From: CADEDV01 sp964596345
GTDB taxonomy: Bacteria; Bacteroidota; Bacteroidia; Chitinophagales; Chitinophagaceae
Length of the DNA stretch: 64,000 bases
Direction: 5' to 3'
Assembly (NCBI GenBank): GCA_964596345.1
Contig: CAZQSZ010000006.1
Coordinates: 186,001 to 250,000, forward strand
Shown here: piece by piece, positions 1 to 9,038 of the stretch
How positions within the stretch are numbered: the stretch's first letter is position 1
Layout of the letters: each line of letters opens with the position of its first letter
The notes under the pieces: model-generated
The model's input: the letters and a program-made list of their open reading frames with translations, nothing else
Told to the model about the DNA's origin: nothing
Databases searched by the model: none
Made by a program: the position numbers and the translations under genes

Positions 1-1
1 A

Positions 2-2905
2 GAATGGTTTGCCTTATATAATTCCATTTACAGCAGTCAGGTTCGTTTAGTATCTGCATTATCAAATCCAGAATCAGTTGCAAACCTCTTTAACCAAAAC
101 AACTTACCGAATCAACCCACAGGGCTTGCAATCATGAATTATAACTACAATGCTTACAGGGATGATGCTGTGAGTGCCGGGCTTGTAACAATCAGCAATG
201 ACCAGATTTATGATGTGCCGGGTCGTACACAATCCCCCTACCTTAGCAAAACCCTTTTTGCCGTTACCCCCGCAACCAACACAACTATTGCAAGCAGTGA
301 TTTTTTTGTTTTTAAGTCAGATTTGGTTTTCAGTAACTCAGGTTACAATATAACCTCTTTAGAGGCTGACAATGGGAATGGGTATTTCTCAGTAAGTATG
401 AATACCCCTTTCAGTTTCGGGTTTACCACATCTGGCATTTACACAGTAAAATTCCGTATAACGCTTTCAAATAATACTCAGCTAATCAGCCAGACCAAAA
501 TATTTGTAAAACCAGTAGACAACGGAGGCGGTTCACAGCGATACTCGTTTAATCCCAATCCAACTCTATCCACAACTATTAATGGTTCCAAGCCTTATCT
601 CGGCACAACAGGCCTTTGCAATGTGCAGGTACATTTGAGCACCACTAATACAACAGGGCAGATAAGAAGGCCTTTAATTGTGGTGGAAGGTTTTGATCCT
701 TGGAGAATTATTTCACCTAATGACCCAAATACAAATTTTCGTAGTATTACGTTCATTGACAATTTGAATGAGGTTTTTGAAAATTCCGGTTTTACCTATG
801 ATTTCAATGAAGTACTTGATGCAACAGGTCAGTATGATTTAATTTTTGTTGATTTCGATAACGGCACAGACCACATTCAACGTAATGCATTTGTAGTTGA
901 TGCAGTTATCAGATGGGTCAACAGTGTTAAGACCACATGGAATGGTATAAGACAACAAAATGTAATCATGGGCTTAAGCATGGGCGGCCTCTGTACCCGG
1001 TATGCATTAAGGGATATGGAAAACAACAATATAAATCATGAATGCAGATTATTTATAAGCCATGATGTGCCACATCAGGGAGCCAATGTTCCTTTAGGCA
1101 TTCAAATGGCGGCACAACATTTAGGTAGTACAAGAGTTAGTGCAGGGCTTCCCGGATTATATGTAATAAATATCGTCCCTAACCTTCTCAACCCGTTTGC
1201 TCAAATCAGAGACCTGCAAACACTTTCTGAATCTCCGGCAGCAAGACAAATGCTAATACAAAGGGTTCTCTACGATCGTTACAATAACGTCAATGGCATG
1301 TTTAGTATTTCTAAAACAGAACACCAGAATTTTCAAAATGAAATTGACCAGCTTGGATGGCCTCTGAATAGTAGAAACGTGAGTGTAAGCAATGCAGTTT
1401 GTAATACAGATCTTATATTTCCTGACAATAGCCAGATATTTAGTTTTACCGGACAACGTACATCAACATATTTTGGGCAATTATGGCAATCGTTAGCGGC
1501 AACGCTAGCAGGGATATTTACAAATGTTGGAACATTCTGGGAATTTCCGTTATCCATTGTATCAACAAGAACAAGTTTAAATGTAGACATTTGGTCAAGA
1601 GCAGTACCCCCCAATTTTCAAAACGCACAAATTTATAACGGTGATATATTTATTAGACGGAGGGTTTTATGGCTTATCAATGTAAATACTTACCTTACAA
1701 AATCAAGAGGCTATTCCGGCAGTACAGCTTATCCACTTGATAATTCACCGGCAGGCGTGTATGACTTGAATCAATTTGGTTTTGACCAAGCAGTAATTCA
1801 AGCACAGCTTCCAAGCTTTTTCTCAGGCTTTGTCAATGTCACTATTAACCAAAACCGCTTTTCCTTTGTTCCAAAAATGAGTTCTCTAAATATTACAAAC
1901 CCGTTTGGCAACTTAAGAACCAATACATGTAATAGCAGTTTGGTTTGTGAGGGACGTACAACTTTTGCCAACTATTATTCCTCTCCCACGGACAATGAAC
2001 TTCATATAAGCTACAACAGACCAAACGCAGAGTTTATTTTTGCGGAGATACAAGGTAACCCGCCACCCTTAACCCTGCCCCCTTCTCCTGTTACATACAA
2101 ATCATATACTACTAATGATTGCAATACTGTATCTGTGTTAGCGGTCGGCACTAACCCTGTCTGCTACGACTGGGAAGTGACAGGCGATTTACTTATTAAT
2201 GGTTCAGCAACTTCTGTGACTTGCACCTCAGCGGCTGTGAATATTAATAGTATATCAGGGTTGGGGGGTACAATCAGGGTGAGGGTTATGTCAGGAAACT
2301 GTTATTCTGCTTTTACAAATATTTGCTTTACTCCTTGCCTACCTTGGAATAACCCGAACTTTCAATGGATATGGTCTGCACCAATGACAGGAGAACCTTT
2401 GCAGGCACAAGTTGATGAATACCCAGGAGCTACTTCATATCAGTGGTTCATAAACGGGCAATTAATTGAAACAACTAATACGAGTTTCTTATCAACATAT
2501 AATTGGCCCTGCACGTCTGAAGGTGAAGGTTTGACCGTTTTAGCAGTAACTGAGTGCGGAAGAACTATCGCTGTTAGCGGTGGCACATATTCTCCAATTT
2601 GTTATGGAAAATCTACCTATAATGTAAAACTCTTCCCTAACCCGACATCCTCAGATATTTCAATTACGCTTGACAATACTATTAATTCTAAAACCGGAGA
2701 AAAAAGCATTCAACCAATTATCTTCAATGAAATTAGACAAGTAATAATATTCGATAAAATCGGCACCACCCGAAGGACTATCAATTTTGGAAAGGGCAAC
2801 AAAACCGTTAATCTAAATGTTTCCAATTTGTTGCCAGACATTTATTACCTTGAAATTTCTGACGGTATCAACAAGGCAAAGATTCCAATAATTATAAAAC
2901 GTTGA
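2..2905 (+). CDS. T9SS-exported alpha/beta-hydrolase (lipase-like) protein, 5' truncated by window edge
   Basis: The reading frame is open from base 2, so the ATG at 134 is probably internal and the gene begins before the window. Counting from that ATG, residues about 175-330 form an alpha/beta-hydrolase core. It has an oxyanion-type stretch (IVVEGFDPW), a nucleophile elbow GLSMGGL with Ser282, and a DVPHQGAN segment typical of PGAP1/lipase-like folds. A Cys-rich region that resembles PKD/Ig-like modules follows. The C-terminus carries KLFPNPTSSDISI, the start of a type IX secretion type A sorting domain, so the protein is expected on the cell surface or secreted. By family it is an esterase or lipase; the substrate is unknown. 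Base composition is visibly more AT-rich than in the central part of the window. Confidence 0.8.
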   Translation, partial: EWFALYNSIYSSQVRLVSALSNPESVANLFNQNNLPNQPTGLAIMNYNYNAYRDDAVSAGLVTISNDQIYDVPGRTQSPYLSKTLFAVTPATNTTIASSDFFVFKSDLVFSNSGYNITSLEADNGNGYFSVSMNTPFSFGFTTSGIYTVKFRITLSNNTQLISQTKIFVKPVDNGGGSQRYSFNPNPTLSTTINGSKPYLGTTGLCNVQVHLSTTNTTGQIRRPLIVVEGFDPWRIISPNDPNTNFRSITFIDNLNEVFENSGFTYDFNEVLDATGQYDLIFVDFDNGTDHIQRNAFVVDAVIRWVNSVKTTWNGIRQQNVIMGLSMGGLCTRYALRDMENNNINHECRLFISHDVPHQGANVPLGIQMAAQHLGSTRVSAGLPGLYVINIVPNLLNPFAQIRDLQTLSESPAARQMLIQRVLYDRYNNVNGMFSISKTEHQNFQNEIDQLGWPLNSRNVSVSNAVCNTDLIFPDNSQIFSFTGQRTSTYFGQLWQSLAATLAGIFTNVGTFWEFPLSIVSTRTSLNVDIWSRAVPPNFQNAQIYNGDIFIRRRVLWLINVNTYLTKSRGYSGSTAYPLDNSPAGVYDLNQFGFDQAVIQAQLPSFFSGFVNVTINQNRFSFVPKMSSLNITNPFGNLRTNTCNSSLVCEGRTTFANYYSSPTDNELHISYNRPNAEFIFAEIQGNPPPLTLPPSPVTYKSYTTNDCNTVSVLAVGTNPVCYDWEVTGDLLINGSATSVTCTSAAVNINSISGLGGTIRVRVMSGNCYSAFTNICFTPCLPWNNPNFQWIWSAPMTGEPLQAQVDEYPGATSYQWFINGQLIETTNTSFLSTYNWPCTSEGEGLTVLAVTECGRTIAVSGGTYSPICYGKSTYNVKLFPNPTSSDISITLDNTINSKTGEKSIQPIIFNEIRQVIIFDKIGTTRRTINFGKGNKTVNLNVSNLLPDIYYLEISDGINKAKIPIIIKR

Positions 2906-2945
2906 TTTAACTGGTAAGAAGAACTACTTATAACATATGTATTTT

Positions 2946-2988
2946 ATGCAATATGGGCTGATGAATGAAATCTTAGCCCATATTGCAT
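2946..2988. terminator. Hairpin after the T9SS hydrolase gene
   Basis: A perfect inverted repeat with 14-bp arms (ATGCAATATGGGCT at 2946-2959 and its complement at 2975-2988) encloses a 15-nt loop, 40 bases after the stop codon. There is no clear T-run after it, so it may be a terminator, an mRNA-stabilising hairpin or a repeat. Confidence 0.5.
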
Positions 2989-3153
2989 TCATCAATTGTC
3001 CCAACCAAACCAATATAAATCAGCGTATGTACATATCTTTATTTTCATCTTTTTTCGGCTGAAATTCATGTCAGACACAACACAAAATACCCCTATTGGA
3101 TAAATACTTATCCGTATGAAGCATCTCTTTTTTATCTTTATCCAAACAAGGTT

Positions 3154-4179
3154 ATGAAATATCCGCTGCTTTTTCTTTTTGCTATTCTTTCCATCACATC
3201 CTGTACTAACAATACAAAAGATCAATCTGAAACAAAACCACCGGTAACAGCCGTTACAGCCTGTACCTTATCAGAAATAGCTTATTGCAGTCAGCCACAG
3301 GACTCACTGACAAAATATTTACCGGGCTGGAATATTGTTTGGAATCCTTCATCGGTGAATGGTAACTATGCCTTTGTGGCAACGGATGGATATAATTATG
3401 CCATTGCCATCCGTGGCTCTGTGATGGATTTTAACAGGGATGCACTGAATAACTGGATCTACCAGGACCTGCATGTGGCCGTGCAGAAAAAATGGCCTTA
3501 TACTGACAGTGTTAGCGGAGCAAAAATTTCAGAAGGCACTTATGATGGCTGGGAAAATCTTACTGCGATGAAAGACATCAAATCAGGGCAAAGCCTGGAA
3601 CGGTTCCTGGATAGTGTGACCACCACCTCAACACCTATTTTAATTACGGGTCACAGTTTGGGTGGCAATCTCGCTACGGTGTATGCTTCCTGGTTATATA
3701 CCCATTTTGAAACAGCCGGTAAACTGAATGAGCAGATCAATGTGATCAGTTTTGCCGCTCCGGCTGCAGGCAACAAAAATTTTGCGCAGGATTTTGATAA
3801 AAAATTCCCGCAGTCCGCCCGTTATGAAAATAAAAACGATATCGTTCCTAAATTCCCGGTGGCCGACAGGATTGAAACATTAGGTGAATTATACGATTCC
3901 ATTCCTGCCGCCGCTAAGATCGAAGTGGGATATAACAGCGCTACTGTTCCCTTAAGTTCTGTTTTTGATTTTATCAGTATTGCCGTTAAAGGAATTGAAC
4001 TGGTCAATGGATTTTCCACCTATACACAAACAAACGGCAATGGTCAAGTGATCAGCATTCCCTTATCCGGGAAAAATAATTCGCATGATATCAGCAGCTG
4101 GTTTGCCGAAGCAGGCTATCATCACAGTATAGAACAATATGCAGCTTTTATCGGGGCACCTGTTATCAAAACACCGTAA
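3154..4179 (+). CDS. Class 3 lipase family lipoprotein
   Basis: A likely outer-membrane or periplasmic lipoprotein of 341 aa: the signal MKYPLLFLFAILSITSC puts the lipobox Cys at residue 17. The core resembles lipase class 3 (fungal lipase-like): the elbow TGHSLGGNLA places the nucleophile at Ser168, followed by VISFAAPAAGN and a DIVPKFP segment holding the likely catalytic Asp. A C-terminal His near GYHHSIEQY could complete the triad. By family it hydrolyses acylglycerols or other esters; the natural substrate is not visible. A -7-like box TATCTTTA lies at 3133-3140. It ends 10 bp before the convergent transglutaminase gene and looks monocistronic. Confidence 0.82.
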   Translation: MKYPLLFLFAILSITSCTNNTKDQSETKPPVTAVTACTLSEIAYCSQPQDSLTKYLPGWNIVWNPSSVNGNYAFVATDGYNYAIAIRGSVMDFNRDALNNWIYQDLHVAVQKKWPYTDSVSGAKISEGTYDGWENLTAMKDIKSGQSLERFLDSVTTTSTPILITGHSLGGNLATVYASWLYTHFETAGKLNEQINVISFAAPAAGNKNFAQDFDKKFPQSARYENKNDIVPKFPVADRIETLGELYDSIPAAAKIEVGYNSATVPLSSVFDFISIAVKGIELVNGFSTYTQTNGNGQVISIPLSGKNNSHDISSWFAEAGYHHSIEQYAAFIGAPVIKTP

Positions 4180-4189
4180 TAACCGGCTC

Positions 4190-5209
4190 TCAGTTTGCAG
4201 CAATACTCTCTCTTGTTTTGCGGATGTTGAGTTTATACCGCAGCACCACATCTTCGTTATACATAACATATAACCATTGCGTATGCTCATTATCAACAGG
4301 AAAATCGTAAGTCACCCTTTCTCCATTTACAGCAACAGGTTTAATATAAACATACGAGGGAGCAGCCTGTTGTACTAACAGCTCTGATAAAGAATCGGGT
4401 GAAACAGCCATCTCCCGTTGGGCCAGATCCAGTTGAAGTTCAAGACGAATGGTATCACCAACTACAGCTTCGATCATCCCTTTTGACGGAAGATAGGATG
4501 TGATAGAATACTTGCTATAAGATCGTTGCCGGTAAGGCATATAGCGGAATTCACCCAACACAGGTGTTTCCGGCAACAATGTCCACCGGGTATCGTCCGG
4601 GTAATGATGCTGACTGAATTTTGCCGGCGAACTCAAAAAATATCCGCTGTCATAATATTTAACAAACTCCCCGGAAGGCATGGAAATATATCCACTGGCC
4701 CAGGTGGCATCCAGCAGGAACCAGCTGCTGTCAATATAAACCGTATTCCAGGTATGATTGGAACGGAAGTTTGCATTCGCCTTATTGGCATCGGTGCGGG
4801 CATAGCCGGTAATGATCTCAGCCCGGATACCTGCATGTTCGCAAAGTGATTTAAACAACCTTGCATAGCCTTCGCATACCGCCGTTTTTTCCTGCAACAC
4901 TTTAGTAGCTACCCTGTCTGTAAGGGAGGGCAATGCTTTATCATCTAATTCTTGCTGTTCCAAAAAAACGGTTCTGTTTTTTGTTTTCCGGTTCCTGTCA
5001 ACCGGCCGGTGATAAGCAATATTATCCGTGATCCAGTAGAAGATGGCTTTCACTTTTTCTGTTTGCGTGGAGCAAGTCTTTGTAAGCAGGAACGAAAGCC
5101 GGGCAGGATCGGTTTCATGGTATGCTTCTCTTTCAGCTTTTCCCAATGGCCGCTGGGAGGAGGCTGACAGGGCTACACAAACAAGGCTTATCGTCAGGTA
5201 AATTTTCAC
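4190..5209 (-). CDS. Secreted transglutaminase-like (TGc domain) protein
   Basis: The start is GTG, chosen because it directly precedes a signal peptide (MKIYLTISLVCVALSASSQ). Residues about 90-175 form a transglutaminase-like papain-fold core: Cys112 in TAVCEGYA, His152 in SNHTWN and Asp167 in LLDATWAS give the expected Cys-His-Asp triad in the expected order. Bacterial members of this family act as proteases or peptide cross-linkers outside the cytoplasm; the substrate cannot be read from the sequence. The rest (180-339) is beta-rich without a recognised domain. It is convergent with the lipase gene. Confidence 0.78.
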   Translation of the reverse strand: MKIYLTISLVCVALSASSQRPLGKAEREAYHETDPARLSFLLTKTCSTQTEKVKAIFYWITDNIAYHRPVDRNRKTKNRTVFLEQQELDDKALPSLTDRVATKVLQEKTAVCEGYARLFKSLCEHAGIRAEIITGYARTDANKANANFRSNHTWNTVYIDSSWFLLDATWASGYISMPSGEFVKYYDSGYFLSSPAKFSQHHYPDDTRWTLLPETPVLGEFRYMPYRQRSYSKYSITSYLPSKGMIEAVVGDTIRLELQLDLAQREMAVSPDSLSELLVQQAAPSYVYIKPVAVNGERVTYDFPVDNEHTQWLYVMYNEDVVLRYKLNIRKTRESIAAN

Positions 5210-5344
5210 GTTGCTGGCTGGGTCTCTATAAAGTTATTACAATTATTATATTATTCGGGTACCCGTTACAGCCGAAAAACCGGGACATCCCTTCTCCGGC
5301 TTACAGGAATCTTGTATCTTTACGGGGATAAAAATTATAGTCCT

Positions 5345-5500
5345 ATGTCATTACTGAATCAGAATAATAAAAAAGGTAAAAAGAAAGATAACAAGAAAGC
5401 TCCTCCCGGCCCCAACCAGGGTTCCAAATTCATCCAGAAGCCCAAATCAACCGGCTTTGTCAGTAAACAATCGAATACCGGTTCACAAAGAGGCAGCTGA
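5345..5500 (+). CDS. Small basic Lys-rich protein, unknown function
   Basis: The product has 51 aa, starting MSLLNQNNKKGKKKDNKK. A longer in-frame start exists at 5312, but a -7-like box TATCTTTA at 5315-5322 would lie inside it, so the ATG at 5345 is preferred. The protein is very basic, Asn/Gln/Ser-rich and has no hydrophobic segment, so it is probably cytoplasmic and may bind nucleic acid. Short basic proteins of this style are common in Chitinophagaceae, but I do not recognise a named family. It lies 12 bp upstream of the SET gene and may be co-transcribed with it. Confidence 0.55.
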   Translation: MSLLNQNNKKGKKKDNKKAPPGPNQGSKFIQKPKSTGFVSKQSNTGSQRGS

Positions 5501-5512
5501 TACCCGCTTTTT

Positions 5513-5929
5513 ATGACGAAAGAAGAATTGCTGTTGGAATTATCTCAGGAAACCTATGCCATGCTCAAACCATCGCCGGTTCATGGTATCGGTGTCTTTG
5601 CCATGCGGGATATTCCCAAAGGATGCCGTTCTATCTTCTCTAAAAATGTAGGCGAATGGATCAAACTCCCCATTGCGGATGTTGAAAAACTGCCGGACCA
5701 TTCCCGCAACCTGGTGGAAACCTATTGCCTGTATGATGAAGAACATTACTATGTTCCTGATTATGGTTTTAAAGTGATGGATATGGTCAATTATCTCAAT
5801 CATTCTTCCACACCCAATATCATTTCGGTGAATGATGGTGAATACTTTGAAGCGTTGACAGATATTGCAGCCGGGGAAGAATTACTGGTGAATTACGGCA
5901 GCATCGTTGATACAACAGCATACGATTAA
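5513..5929 (+). CDS. SET domain-containing protein
   Basis: A 138-aa protein that is essentially one SET domain. It shows the N-terminal G-x-G-V-F-A motif (HGIGVFAMRDI), the pseudoknot motif NYLNHSSTPN, and the C-terminal GEELLVNYG. SET proteins are S-adenosylmethionine-dependent lysine methyltransferases; in bacteria the substrates are mostly unknown. The pre-SET and post-SET zinc clusters of eukaryotic enzymes are absent. It ends 2 bp before the convergent LytTR regulator gene. Confidence 0.83.
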   Translation: MTKEELLLELSQETYAMLKPSPVHGIGVFAMRDIPKGCRSIFSKNVGEWIKLPIADVEKLPDHSRNLVETYCLYDEEHYYVPDYGFKVMDMVNYLNHSSTPNIISVNDGEYFEALTDIAAGEELLVNYGSIVDTTAYD

Positions 5930-5931
5930 GA

Positions 5932-6654
5932 TCACCGTTTCAGGAATTTCCCTTTCAATAATTTCTCCATCACTTCCTCTTTCAGGTTACGGCTGATGGG
6001 TATATGATGCTGCCCGATGCTTATATCATTGCCTTCAATACTATCAATTTTTGAAGCGGCCACGATATACGACTTGTGTGTTTTGATGAAGCGGTCCCCC
6101 GGCAGGTAATCCTCCACCGCTTTAAAAGTGAGATAAGTGATATACTTTTTCTCACTTGTATGAATCAACACATAGTTCTGTAAAGCTTCCGCAAATAAAA
6201 CATCTTCATAGCCCAGCTTCACCAGTTTGTTATCAGCTTTGATAAAGAAATAATCTGCTCCGGGTGAGGAAGTTATACCCGAATTCTTTTCTCTTACTTC
6301 ATAAAATTCTTTCGCTTTTAAAGCCGCTTTCAGGAAACGGTCAAAAGAAATAGGTTTGACGAGGTAATCCAATGCATTCACTTCAAATCCATCCAGGGCA
6401 TATTGCGGGTAGGCCGTGGTGAAAACAACCGGCGGTGGTTGTTTTAAGGTCCGGAAGAATTCCAGGCCTGTGATCTTTGGCATTTGTATATCCAGGAACA
6501 GCAGTTGCACTTCCCCTTTACTGATCGTCTCTGTTGCCTTCAGCGGGTTATCAAATTCACCAGTAAGCTGCAAAAAATCAGTATCAGCGACATATTCCTT
6601 AAGGCCCTTTCTTGCCAGTGGCTCATCATCAATGATAATGCAATTAATGCTCAT
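5932..6654 (-). CDS. LytTR family response regulator
   Basis: The product has 240 aa. Residues 1-120 form a receiver domain with acidic pocket D9-D10, phospho-acceptor Asp55 in LFLDIQMP, and the conserved Lys in VKPISF. Residues about 140-238 form a LytTR DNA-binding domain (FIKTHKSYIVAASKI, then ISRNLKEEV). It should be phosphorylated by the kinase encoded just upstream: the two genes overlap by 4 bp (ATGA), which implies translational coupling. LytR/AlgR-type regulators control surface or stress functions; the target here is unknown. Confidence 0.92.
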   Translation of the reverse strand: MSINCIIIDDEPLARKGLKEYVADTDFLQLTGEFDNPLKATETISKGEVQLLFLDIQMPKITGLEFFRTLKQPPPVVFTTAYPQYALDGFEVNALDYLVKPISFDRFLKAALKAKEFYEVREKNSGITSSPGADYFFIKADNKLVKLGYEDVLFAEALQNYVLIHTSEKKYITYLTFKAVEDYLPGDRFIKTHKSYIVAASKIDSIEGNDISIGQHHIPISRNLKEEVMEKLLKGKFLKR

Positions 6655-7682
6655 GACAGGTTGAGATTAAGTTGTACTGAAAACTTGTTATTCCTATCTG
6701 TTATGGTCAGCTCATGTTTCCCGGGATATAATAGTTCCAGTCTTCGCTTTACATTAGTCAGCCCGATGCCTCCTTTCTCTTCAACCGGAGGAGAGCTCAT
6801 ATTCTCTTTTGAGTTTTCCACACTGAAAGAGAAGCTGCCATTTGACCTGTTCATTGCCAGTTTCACATAATTAGGTTGCCCCTGGTAATGCGAAATATAC
6901 TTGAAGGCATTTTCCACGAAGGGTATTAACAATAAGGGTTCTATGGAAAATCCCTTTACTTCCGGTGCACACTGAAAGCTTACGGTATAATTCTCATCTT
7001 TCCGCAGGTGCTGCAGGTCCACATAATCATTCAGGTAACGGATCTCCTTTTCAATAGGGATTTTATCCCCTCCCATTTCATACAGCTGGTAGCGCAGCAT
7101 TTCCGAGAATTTATGCAGTGCCTCCCTTGCTTCGGCGTTATCTTTCTTTATCAGGAAATAAACCGAGTTGAGCGAATTGAAAAGAAAATGCGGGTTGATC
7201 TGAGACTTTAAAAAATTCAATTCTGTTTCCGCCTTTTCTTTGGCCACTTCAGCCAGCCGTTGCTGCATTTTGGTATAATCAAACATCAGCTTGAAAGCAG
7301 CACCCGCTGTGACCAGGAAAAAATGCGGGATCATATTATCATAGATCCGGGTTCGCCAGCCGGAACTGAAATCCAATAATGCCGGCGCATTTAACAATCG
7401 TCCCAGCACCTGCATCTTCAGCAAACTGCTGGCGATGATCATCCCTAAAAAAATAAGAATGAAGCCTGCGTATCGCTTTTTGTAAAACAGCTTCGGGAGC
7501 AGCAGGTAATTCGTGATGTATACCATAATAGCCAGGTCAATCACTTTGACCAGGGTTACCTGGAAGGCAGTACTTTCCTTGCTGTAATCATTCTTCCGTA
7601 AAAAAAACCAAAGCCCAAAGACCAGCATCCAGGTAAACAGGTGATGCAGCTTGTACTTCAAAAAGAATTCTCTGTTGTGCAT
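6651..7682 (-). CDS. LytS-type sensor histidine kinase
   Basis: A 343-aa membrane kinase. The N-terminal 135 residues hold about four transmembrane helices with no large periplasmic sensor. A short coiled linker (about 137-158) leads to the His_kinase core QINPHFLFNS with phospho-acceptor His165. A HATPase domain follows, with the N-box PFVENAFKYI and the G-box EKGGIGLTNVKRRLELLY. It is paired with the LytTR regulator downstream. The upstream gap (7683-7845) is shared with the divergent dioxygenase-like gene and contains -7-like boxes on the minus strand. Confidence 0.91.
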   Translation of the reverse strand: MHNREFFLKYKLHHLFTWMLVFGLWFFLRKNDYSKESTAFQVTLVKVIDLAIMVYITNYLLLPKLFYKKRYAGFILIFLGMIIASSLLKMQVLGRLLNAPALLDFSSGWRTRIYDNMIPHFFLVTAGAAFKLMFDYTKMQQRLAEVAKEKAETELNFLKSQINPHFLFNSLNSVYFLIKKDNAEAREALHKFSEMLRYQLYEMGGDKIPIEKEIRYLNDYVDLQHLRKDENYTVSFQCAPEVKGFSIEPLLLIPFVENAFKYISHYQGQPNYVKLAMNRSNGSFSFSVENSKENMSSPPVEEKGGIGLTNVKRRLELLYPGKHELTITDRNNKFSVQLNLNLS

Positions 7683-7845
7683 ACTACAAATTAAATGTAC
7701 AAATTCCCGGCGGCATGGCCGATTACATCATTGGCTGGGTTTGCGTGACGAAAGACTATTTTCCTTTTGTCAAGCTCCTGCTGCATTTTATGTAACTCAT
7801 TTGCAGGAGTCGGTGAAGGAGGGCAATTTTAGTAAAATACTTTAT

Positions 7846-8493
7846 ATGTCAACTCCATTCATGCTGGCTACCTTGTTCTGCAGTTTATCAATAACGGCTT
7901 GTTCACAAACTCCGGCTACAAACAAACCTGATATAAAAGTGGGCGGGTCCTGTGAAGGTTGCGAAGCCGTTTATGAATGCCCGGTTCCTTTTGACCAGCT
8001 CAATGAAGTGGATACGCTGCCTGACTTCAATGATCCCGGGCCTAAAATGGAGATCAGTGGTATTGTTTATAAAGCAGACGGCAAAACCGCAGCAGCCGGT
8101 GTGATCATTTATATTTATCATACTGACCAGGCAGGTATTTACCCCCGGAAAGGAACCGAAAAGGGATGGGCCCGCCGGCATGGCTACCTGAGAGGGTGGG
8201 TAAAAACGGATGCAAAAGGTTTTTACAAATTCTACAGCTTACTCCCGGCATCTTATCCCAACAGTAATAATCCCAAACATATTCATCCCGTGATCAAAGA
8301 ACCCGGGAAGAGTGAATATTATATTGATGAATTTTTATTTGACAATGATCCGCTGCTGACCCGGGAAGAAAGAGACCGGCAGGAACAACGCGGGGGCAAC
8401 GGCATCCTGGTGATAAAGGAAAAGAATGGAAGATTATATGCCGAAAGAAATATTATTCTCGGGAAAAACATTCCGGGCTACCCGGCCAATTAA
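7846..8493 (+). CDS. Intradiol ring-cleavage dioxygenase-like lipoprotein
   Basis: The ATG at 7846 is chosen, although the frame is open further upstream, because it precedes a lipoprotein signal (LFCSLSITAC). The domain has the intradiol (catechol/protocatechuate dioxygenase) fold signature: VIIYIYHTDQAGIYP, GYLRGWVKTDAKGFYKFYSLLPASYP, and PKHIHPVIK, supplying the Tyr/Tyr/His/His set that normally binds non-haem Fe(III). Exported single-domain members are common in Bacteroidota, and their aromatic substrates are largely unknown. It stands alone, with no ring-cleavage pathway genes nearby. An alternative is a non-catalytic transthyretin-like fold. Confidence 0.78.
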   Translation: MSTPFMLATLFCSLSITACSQTPATNKPDIKVGGSCEGCEAVYECPVPFDQLNEVDTLPDFNDPGPKMEISGIVYKADGKTAAAGVIIYIYHTDQAGIYPRKGTEKGWARRHGYLRGWVKTDAKGFYKFYSLLPASYPNSNNPKHIHPVIKEPGKSEYYIDEFLFDNDPLLTREERDRQEQRGGNGILVIKEKNGRLYAERNIILGKNIPGYPAN

Positions 8494-8495
8494 TA

Positions 8496-8972
8496 TCAGC
8501 GGATATAAAATTCAGCCCGGACTTTATAATAGGTAACACCCCGTTCCACCATATTGGCAAGCATGCCATTGATCTTTATCCGCCAGAGTGATTTTGTTTC
8601 ATCAAAATCAGATTCGACCATACCGCTGGAAAGAGCAACAAAAGAAGCGGAGCCGCCGGAACGAAAAGAATATTTAGCTTCCACTTCATCCTTACTATCG
8701 GCTGCGGAAGTGATCTTATATTTTGTTGACTTTAATTTTTTATCCCGGAAAAAGACCGTGAAGAACTGGTCCCGCTGCTGCACCTGCACCCTTAGTTTTC
8801 CATGGTCCCTGTACACTTTGACCGTAGCAGGCTGGAGTTCCAGGAAAAAATTATTGGCGCTGACAGTGTCGGTGATAAACACCGGGCAGCGGCTCAGTAC
8901 AGAATCTTTTTCTTCCTGCCCGGCAGCAGCAAGGGTTGCAAAAACAAAGATCGCTGCAAGAATGGTTCGCAT
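8496..8972 (-). CDS. Secreted protein of unknown function
   Basis: The product has 158 aa from the ATG at 8972, preferred over an upstream in-frame ATG because it begins directly with a signal peptide (MRTILAAIFVFATLAAAGQ). The mature part is predicted beta-rich (SVLSRCPVFITDTV, then a run of alternating hydrophobic strands) and contains a single Cys. No family is recognised. It is convergent with the dioxygenase-like gene, with a 2-bp gap. Confidence 0.65.
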   Translation of the reverse strand: MRTILAAIFVFATLAAAGQEEKDSVLSRCPVFITDTVSANNFFLELQPATVKVYRDHGKLRVQVQQRDQFFTVFFRDKKLKSTKYKITSAADSKDEVEAKYSFRSGGSASFVALSSGMVESDFDETKSLWRIKINGMLANMVERGVTYYKVRAEFYIR

Positions 8973-9038
8973 GGTGGGTGAATTCGAACACAAAAAATAC
9001 GACTATTTACCGAATACCGATCTACCCTGTTACGGGTA

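Noticed and set aside
5312..5344. Longer start for the small Lys-rich protein
   Set aside because: It contains the candidate -7 box TATCTTTA, so it would not be transcribed from that promoter.
7651..7845. Long N-terminal extension of the dioxygenase-like lipoprotein
   Set aside because: It would overlap the kinase gene start and bury the lipoprotein signal 65 residues inside the protein.
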